The notes below the pieces were generated by a model that had not been told where the DNA came from, did no database searches, and saw only the letters and a program-made list of their open reading frames with translations. A stretch of DNA of 9,881 nt from DATLAN01 sp035527455 (lineage in GTDB: Bacteria; Planctomycetota; Planctomycetia; Pirellulales; Thermoguttaceae): the NCBI GenBank assembly GCA_035527455.1, contig DATLAN010000474.1, positions 1 through 9,881 of the forward strand, written 5' to 3'. The first letter of the stretch is position 1. Each line of letters begins with the position of its first letter. The translations under genes were made by a program, and so were the position numbers. Of the stretch, positions 1 to 3,802 are shown in pieces.

Positions 1-235
1 CGGCCAGCCGCTCAACTGCGGCGATTACATGGCCCGCAGCACGCTGGTGACGATCATGGGACAACTCTCGTGCTACAGCGGCAAGCTCGTCACCTGGGAT
101 CAGGTAACGAAGTCGGATTACTGCATTCCGCCAAGGCCGGAGGACTGCACCTGGGACATGGAACCGCCCACGGCGCCCGACGAGAACGGCGTCTACCCGG
201 TTTGTGCCATGCCCGGCGTGACCAAGAACATTTGA
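1..235 (+). CDS. Gfo/Idh/MocA family oxidoreductase, C-terminal end (5' truncated by window)
   Basis: Only the last 77 codons are present. The reading frame is open from base 2 and stops with TGA at 233-235, so the gene begins left of the window. The visible protein has the C-terminal pattern common in secreted planctomycete Gfo/Idh/MocA NAD(P)-dependent oxidoreductases: a GQPLNCGDYM segment, a STLVTIMGQLSCYSGKLVTW helix, then a Pro-rich stretch and the closing PVCAMPGVTKNI. Family members oxidise or reduce sugars and sugar derivatives. The Rossmann domain and the catalytic lysine lie outside the window, so cofactor and substrate cannot be read. The internal ATG at 29 is a methionine inside the conserved segment and not a start. 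The family call rests on recognising this tail and is fairly secure; the substrate is unknown. Confidence 0.75.
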   Translation, partial: GQPLNCGDYMARSTLVTIMGQLSCYSGKLVTWDQVTKSDYCIPPRPEDCTWDMEPPTAPDENGVYPVCAMPGVTKNI

Positions 236-280
236 ACCTCGGCGCGCCGCGAGAAGGCGACCGCTTCGACCGACGGTTGA

Positions 281-373
281 CGCCGGGTGCCACTGGCTGC
301 TTGTCAGCCAGTGCCTCGCGCGGCCGTTCCGCATCAAATGCTGGAACTGCGCTGCGCTTGTTCCGGCCTACGC
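281..373 (+). repeat. Composite hairpin repeat, copy 1 (R1 hairpin plus R2 hairpin)
   Basis: The element is about 93 bp and matches 1030-1123 along its length. Its left part, R1, is a perfect inverted repeat with CACTGGCTG at 291-299, loop CTTGT and CAGCCAGTG at 305-313. Its right part, R2 (335-373), reads on the minus strand as GTAG followed by an imperfect hairpin with arms GCCGGAAC and GTTCCAGC around an inner GCGC/GCGC stem. R2 occurs twice more in the window, at 934-971 and 1084-1121. The two composite copies flank the small tRNA-binding protein gene. Confidence 0.8.
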
Positions 374-374
374 C

Positions 375-488
375 ACTCCCGACGAACCGCTCAACGCGGA
401 AGTCGATTGGTACGAGCTTGCCGGGCAGCCCTTCCGTGCCGGGGCCCCCTTTGACAGCATCGCCGCACGACCGTACCATGCGGGTTGA
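375..488 (+). pseudogene. Possible 3' remnant of an unidentified coding sequence
   Basis: In the frame ending with TGA at 486-488, the DNA after the repeat reads as protein-like sequence including DEPLNAEVDWYELAGQPFRA and then GAPFDSIAARPYHAG. It has mixed hydrophobic, acidic and aromatic residues and mostly G or C at third positions. The other two forward frames give Ser/Pro/Arg-rich text typical of non-coding GC-rich DNA. The frame stays open leftwards through the repeat back past 236, but no start belongs to it. It could be a gene fragment left behind a repeat insertion or a chance reading. I do not recognise the family. Confidence 0.25.
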
Positions 489-531
489 TCTTACCACCGG
501 GAATCCTGCTTGCCCGTCGTTCATCCCGAAC

Positions 532-573
532 CCCGAGTCCCCAGTCCCGAGTCCCCAGTCCCGAACCCCCAGC
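532..573 (+). repeat. 14-bp tandem repeat, three units, just upstream of the tRNA-binding protein gene
   Basis: The unit CCCGAGTCCCCAGT occurs at 532-545 and 546-559 without change and at 560-573 with three substitutions. A partial unit precedes it at about 525. The array is C-rich on the coding strand and ends 8 bases before the ATG at 582, so it forms most of the proximal leader and takes the place where a Shine-Dalgarno sequence would be expected. Confidence 0.8.
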
Positions 574-581
574 CCTCAACC

Positions 582-911
582 ATGAAATCCGAAATAACCT
601 ACGACGACTTTTCCAAGCTCGATCTCCGCGTGGCCACGGTCCTTTCCGCCGGGGAACACCCCAACGCCGACAAGCTGTTGTTGCTTCAGATCAAGGTGGG
701 CGAAGAGGAGAAGCAGATCGTGGCCGGCATCCGCGGGCATTACGCGGCCGAGGAGTTGGTCGGCCGGCAGATCATCGTGGTCAACAACCTCCGGGAGGTC
801 GTCATCCGCGGCGAAGAATCCAAGGGCATGCTCCTGGCCGCCAGCGACGGCGACGCCGTGGTGCTGCTGAGGCCCGATCGGGAGTGCGCGGCAGGGGCGG
901 GGATTAAATGA
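582..911 (+). CDS. Stand-alone tRNA-binding domain protein (MetRS C-terminal / Trbp111-like OB fold)
   Basis: This 109-residue protein is a single EMAP-II/Trbp111-type tRNA-binding OB fold. The family occurs as the C-terminal domain of dimeric methionyl-tRNA synthetase, as free dimeric Trbp111 and as CsaA. Visible family blocks are YDDFSKLDLRVATV (7-20), HPNADKLLLLQI (26-37), QIVAGI (45-50) and RGEESKGMLLAAS (76-88), the last being the well-conserved signature. The length is right for a complete stand-alone domain. Similarity to the MetRS tail is closer to my eye than to CsaA, so it may act as a detached MetRS beta-like subunit or a free structure-specific tRNA binder in the cytoplasm. I chose the ATG at 582 because upstream in-frame codons translate the C-rich tandem repeat. 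There is no recognisable Shine-Dalgarno sequence. It is the only complete plus-strand gene and is bracketed by hairpin repeats. Confidence 0.88.
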   Translation: MKSEITYDDFSKLDLRVATVLSAGEHPNADKLLLLQIKVGEEEKQIVAGIRGHYAAEELVGRQIIVVNNLREVVIRGEESKGMLLAASDGDAVVLLRPDRECAAGAGIK

Positions 912-933
912 GCAAGTCCGGCGAAGCAGCAAA

Positions 934-971
934 GTAGGCCGGAACAAGCGCAGCGCAGTTCCGGCATCTGG
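934..971 (-). repeat. R2 REP-like hairpin, inverted copy
   Basis: Read left to right, the element begins with GTAG (934-937), followed directly by GCCGGAAC (938-945) and its exact complement GTTCCGGC (958-965). Between the arms are two self-complementary GCGC blocks. Positions 934-967 are a perfect inverted copy of 1088-1121. With one mismatch the match extends to 934-971 against 1084-1121. It starts 22 bases after the stop codon of the tRNA-binding protein gene. Confidence 0.85.
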
Positions 972-1029
972 CATGAAGAGCCGCATGAAGCAACTTGACA
1001 CGGCCGGTTGCGGACCGGGGCAATTACGG

Positions 1030-1123
1030 CGCCGCGTGCCGCTGGCTGCTTGTCAGCCAGTGGCTTCATGGGGCCTTTCGACGCCAAATGCCGGAACTGC
1101 GCTGCGCTTGTTCCGGCCTACGC
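1030..1123 (+). repeat. Composite hairpin repeat, copy 2 (R1 plus R2)
   Basis: This is the second copy of the roughly 94-bp element at 281-373, in the same orientation. The R1 hairpin here is longer: an 11-bp stem, GCCGCTGGCTG at 1038-1048 against CAGCCAGTGGC at 1054-1064, with one G-T wobble. R2 follows at 1084-1123 and, read on the minus strand, again starts with GTAG at the foot of a perfect 8-bp outer stem. Confidence 0.8.
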
Positions 1124-1158
1124 ATCTCCATAGGTTCTGGAGATTTGCGGAGGATGCC

Positions 1159-1178
1159 GGCGAAGCCGCAAGCGGCTG
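1159..1178 (-). repeat. 20-bp hairpin repeat at gene end, copy 1
   Basis: The 20 bases here are identical to 2625-2644. They contain the self-complementary AGCCGCAAGCGGCT at 1164-1177. Both copies lie shortly downstream of a minus-strand stop codon, here about 40 bases beyond the LRR/TolB gene. The short loop and absence of a T-tract make it a weak intrinsic terminator at best; it is probably a dispersed genomic repeat. Confidence 0.7.
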
Positions 1179-1190
1179 GGGAGGTGGGTT

Positions 1191-1211
1191 GTAGGCACGT
1201 TGCAAACGTGC
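1191..1211 (+). repeat. GTAG-footed hairpin, family 2
   Basis: GTAG at 1191-1194 is followed at once by a perfect hairpin with GCACGTT at 1195-1201, loop GCA and AACGTGC at 1205-1211. It lies 6 bases beyond the stop codon of the LRR/TolB gene, so that gene's mRNA would end in or near this structure. The architecture is the same as in the R2 and 6854 elements although the stem sequence differs. Confidence 0.65.
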
Positions 1212-1217
1212 TCCACG

Positions 1218-2540
1218 TCAGGGAGCGCCGATGCCGAAGGTCTTTAGCTCGATCACCCAGACCTGGTAGCCGGCGACGGGGGAACGGAAATCGAAGGCCA
1301 GGCGCGTGCCGTCGGGCGACCAGCTCGGCAGCGTGCTCCAGCCGCTCAACAAACGCCGGAGCTTGCCCGTGGAGATGTCCAGCAGCCACAGGTCCTTCTC
1401 TTCGCTCTCCAGCGCGCCGAAGCCGAGGAATCGACTATCGGGCGACCAGCCGGGCAACAAACCTCGCCAGCCCTTCAGCGGCGAGGTGCGAACGATCCGC
1501 GACGTCTCCACGTCGACGATCTCCAACTGCTCCACGGCGTGATAGGCCACGTGACGGCCGTCGGGCGAAACCACCGGATACCACCGCGCCGGGATCTCTT
1601 GCCGAGGGATCTCCCACAACACGACCGGTTCCGCCGCGGCCGCGTCCACGGCGACGGACATCATCTGTCGCGTCTTGCGGGAAAAGAAGAAAACGGTCGC
1701 GGCGTCGGCCGACCAGGTCGGAAACGCGCCGTCGGCCAGCTTGCGGGGCGCGCCGCCGCCAGACTCCACGAGCCAAACCTCTTCGCCCCGCGCGGAACCC
1801 GTGCCCACGTCGCGGGTGTACGCGATCCAGCGCCCCTCGCCCGGCGACCACGCGGGGTCCTTGCCCTCGGTGAGCAGTTCGGCCACCGCGGTGCTCTCGA
1901 CGTGAACGATCTGAATCCCGGCCCCCAGCGGCACCTTGCCCATCGCGATGCGGGTCCCGTCGGGCGACCAGCTTGCCCGGGCGCCGGCGGCGATCTGTTT
2001 GCCGCCGACCATCCGCAACTCGCCGAGGAACGGATCGATCGTCAACCGGCTGCCCATCGGCGGGACGACGTCGCCGGGCGAAATGGAGCGGCTCGAGGTA
2101 ATCGCCCGGCTCGGCGGCGCGGCGTCTGCCGACGGGTCCAGCGGCTCGTGAAACACCCTCAGGCCCGGCAACGCGTCGCGGAGCTGCTCGATCCCCTGCC
2201 TGGTGACGCGGCTATCGTGCAGCGAGAGGAATCGCAGCCGGGTCAGGCCGCGGAGTTGCTGCAAGCCGGCGTCGGTCACCCGGGTCCCGCCGAGATACAG
2301 TTCTTCGAGATCGCCCAGCCCGTTGACGTGCAGCAGTCCGTCGTCGGTCAGTTCGGCGACCCCGGCGAAGTTGACCCTCCGCACGCGGCCGCGGTCGTCG
2401 AAGCTCAATCGCGCTGCGAGTTGCCGCAGGGCATCGACGGCTTCCTTCTCGGTCGGATCGGCGGCGGCGATTGTGGCGGCGGGGACGACGGCGAACGCCA
2501 TCGCTGCCAACAGGAAGATCGCACTGGTGTCGAGTCGCAT
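1218..2540 (-). CDS. Secreted leucine-rich repeat / TolB-type beta-propeller protein
   Basis: The product has 440 residues. A hydrophobic N-terminus (about 6-25, then a likely cleavage after AATIAAA) indicates export. Residues about 60-130 form three leucine-rich repeats of the 24-residue TDAGL type, for example LEELYLGGTRVTDAGLQQL. After a linker, residues about 185-435 hold six PD40/TolB-like blades marked by repeated WSPDG-type motifs: ASWSPDGTRIA (189-199), PAWSPGEGRWIAY, PTWSADAATVFFF, PVVSPDGRHVAYH, PGWSPDSRFLGFG and PSWSPDGTRLAFDF. Both parts are protein-interaction folds without visible catalytic residues, so a periplasmic or surface binding role is inferred. I chose the ATG at 2540 because the upstream in-frame ATG at 2585 would put 15 charged residues before the signal peptide. 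No strong Shine-Dalgarno sequence precedes it. The gene lies 113 bp downstream of the DHOD-like gene. Confidence 0.85.
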   Translation of the reverse strand: MRLDTSAIFLLAAMAFAVVPAATIAAADPTEKEAVDALRQLAARLSFDDRGRVRRVNFAGVAELTDDGLLHVNGLGDLEELYLGGTRVTDAGLQQLRGLTRLRFLSLHDSRVTRQGIEQLRDALPGLRVFHEPLDPSADAAPPSRAITSSRSISPGDVVPPMGSRLTIDPFLGELRMVGGKQIAAGARASWSPDGTRIAMGKVPLGAGIQIVHVESTAVAELLTEGKDPAWSPGEGRWIAYTRDVGTGSARGEEVWLVESGGGAPRKLADGAFPTWSADAATVFFFSRKTRQMMSVAVDAAAAEPVVLWEIPRQEIPARWYPVVSPDGRHVAYHAVEQLEIVDVETSRIVRTSPLKGWRGLLPGWSPDSRFLGFGALESEEKDLWLLDISTGKLRRLLSGWSTLPSWSPDGTRLAFDFRSPVAGYQVWVIELKTFGIGAP

Positions 2541-2624
2541 GGTTTGCCCCCAGTCGGGTAAGAAACGTCGGATCGCGCACTCCATTGTGACACGACGAGG
2601 GTGCCTCTCGCAAGGGGGCGGGGA

Positions 2625-2644
2625 GGCGAAGCCGCAAGCGGCTG
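2625..2644 (-). repeat. 20-bp hairpin repeat at gene end, copy 2
   Basis: Identical to 1159-1178. Its AGCCGCAAGCGGCT palindrome (2630-2643) begins about 10 bases beyond the stop codon of the DHOD-like gene. It could cap that gene's transcript, and it sits in the 113-bp spacer before the LRR/TolB gene. Confidence 0.65.
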
Positions 2645-2653
2645 ATAGAGGCC

Positions 2654-3661
2654 CTAAATCGCCGGGCCGACGTGCGTGGCCAGGGCTTTCATGTAGTTGC
2701 CGCGGGCGTAAGCGCTCGGGTCGGGACAGTTCTCGCGACTCATGCTCCCCTTGAGCTGCTCGACCGAATCGTATTCCTTCTCTTTCAGCCGCTGCTGCAA
2801 GCCGGCGAGGATCTTCGTCACCTCGCCCGTGCCGTTCTTGTAGAGCGTCGAAGCGACCATGCCCACGTCAGCGCCGACCAGCAACGCCTTCAACAGGCCG
2901 TCGGCGTCGTGGATTCCGCTGGTCACCGCCAGCGAGGCGGGCACCCGGTTGCGGAGGATGGCCACCCAGCGCAAGGGCAGCAGGAGTTCGAAGGGCCTGC
3001 TCAAGAGCAGCTTGGACGTCATTTCCAGTTCGTCCAGATCGATGTCGGGCTGGAAGTAGCGATTGAACAAGACCAGCCCGTCCGCGCCCGCCTCGGCCAG
3101 CCGGCCGGCCATGTTGGCAAAAGCGCTGAAATAAGGCCCGATCTTCACGGCCAAGGGGATCGAGAGCGACTCTTTGACCGCGGAGACCAGGTCCAGGTAC
3201 TGCTCCTCCACGTCGTAGCCGGTCAGCTCGAGGTCGGCGGCGACGAGATAGATGTTCAACTCGACCGCGTCGGCGCCGGCCTCCTGCATCAGCCGGGCGT
3301 AGCGGATCCATCCGCCGGGCGTGGAGCCGTTGAGGCTGCCGATGATCGGAATCGAGACGGCCCGCTTGGCCTCGCCGATGTATTCGAGATAAGCCTCCGG
3401 TCCGGTGCGGTAGTCGGTCGGCTCGGGGAAGTAGGTCAGCGATTCGGCGAAGCGTTCCGTGCCGATGTCCTGCACGTCGCTCATCTCGACGTCGTCGTGT
3501 TCGATCTGTTCCTCGAACAGCGACGGCAACACGGCGGCGGCCGCTCCGGCCTCTTCCAACTCGCGAAGCGTCTGGAGCTTCTGCGTCAGCGGACACGCGG
3601 AAATCACCAGCGGGTTGCGAAGCGTCATTCCCAGATACCGGGTACGCAAGTCGGCTGCCAT
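2654..3661 (-). CDS. Dihydroorotate dehydrogenase-like flavoprotein
   Basis: The 335-residue protein is a cytoplasmic TIM-barrel FMN protein of the dihydroorotate dehydrogenase-like group. It opens with the family-like LRTRYLGMTLRNPLVISACP (5-24). Further family blocks are VELNIY (133-138), PLAVKIGPYF (169-178, with Lys173 matching the FMN-contacting lysine of class 1 enzymes), VLFNRYF (197-203), TSGI (247-250) and GADVGMVAST (263-272, phosphate-binding end of the barrel). The classical class 1A segment ELNLSCPN, which carries the catalytic base cysteine, is replaced here by ELNIYLVA. Pyrimidine synthesis is therefore doubtful and the real substrate unknown. A strong Shine-Dalgarno sequence, GGGAGG (3668-3673), lies 6 bases before the ATG and fixes the start. 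A perfect TATAAT sits about 50 bases upstream. It may be co-transcribed with the LRR/TolB gene. Confidence 0.9.
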   Translation of the reverse strand: MAADLRTRYLGMTLRNPLVISACPLTQKLQTLRELEEAGAAAAVLPSLFEEQIEHDDVEMSDVQDIGTERFAESLTYFPEPTDYRTGPEAYLEYIGEAKRAVSIPIIGSLNGSTPGGWIRYARLMQEAGADAVELNIYLVAADLELTGYDVEEQYLDLVSAVKESLSIPLAVKIGPYFSAFANMAGRLAEAGADGLVLFNRYFQPDIDLDELEMTSKLLLSRPFELLLPLRWVAILRNRVPASLAVTSGIHDADGLLKALLVGADVGMVASTLYKNGTGEVTKILAGLQQRLKEKEYDSVEQLKGSMSRENCPDPSAYARGNYMKALATHVGPAI

Positions 3662-3714
3662 CAGCGACCTCCCTCTTGTACGCGTCGGGTTCGTGTCACT
3701 CGCAAAGCTGTTCG

Positions 3715-3720
3715 ATTATA
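3715..3720 (-). promoter_or_regulatory. Putative -10 element of the DHOD-like gene
   Basis: On the minus strand this is a perfect TATAAT inside an otherwise GC-rich stretch, 53 bases upstream of the DHOD-like start codon. Transcription would begin near 3708. No good TTGACA-like -35 is found at 16-18 bp spacing, so the call rests on the -10 alone. Confidence 0.4.
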
Positions 3721-3739
3721 CGCCACGATCAAGAAAACG

Positions 3740-3764
3740 GGCCAAAACCTGCAAGAAATGCAGG
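3740..3764 (-). terminator. Possible intrinsic terminator of the cytochrome c/propeller gene
   Basis: On the minus strand a perfect 6-bp stem CCTGCA/TGCAGG (3748-3753 and 3759-3764) with a 5-base loop is followed at once by TTTTGG. It lies 39 bases beyond the stop codon of the 3803-6622 gene and upstream of the DHOD-like promoter. The stem and T-tract are short, so termination may be partial. Confidence 0.45.
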
Positions 3765-3802
3765 CCATCCGGCGCATGGACAGTTGGCCGACGCGAGGCT
3801 CG

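Larger units (their letters stand above)
236..581. other. Repeat-rich intergenic region with a possible coding remnant
   Basis: This is a 346-bp gap without a convincing complete gene. It holds, in order, a composite hairpin repeat (281-373), a stretch at about 375-488 that reads like the tail of a protein in one frame, and three 14-bp tandem units (532-573) ending eight bases before the next start codon. No clear promoter hexamers or rho-independent terminator with a T-tract were seen. Confidence 0.6.
912..1217. other. Repeat-rich intergenic region between convergent genes
   Basis: This 306-bp gap separates the 3' ends of the convergent tRNA-binding protein and LRR/TolB genes. It holds an inverted R2 hairpin (934-971), a composite R1+R2 element (1030-1123), a 20-bp hairpin-bearing repeat (1159-1178) and a GTAG-footed hairpin (1191-1211). 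Since both genes end here, several of these hairpins may act as transcription ends or 3' stabilisers, but none has an obvious T-tract. No coding potential was seen. Confidence 0.7.

Noticed and set aside
510..581. N-terminal extension of the tRNA-binding protein
   Set aside because: The extra codons translate the 14-bp C-rich tandem repeat; homologous domains begin at the ATG at 582.
70..585. Plus-strand open frame across the gap after the oxidoreductase
   Set aside because: It overlaps the conserved oxidoreductase tail in another frame and translates hairpin and tandem repeats into Arg/Ser/Pro-rich text.
1539..2561. A 340-codon plus-strand open frame
   Set aside because: Antisense to the LRR/TolB gene, with an Arg/Gly/Pro-rich translation and no family motif.
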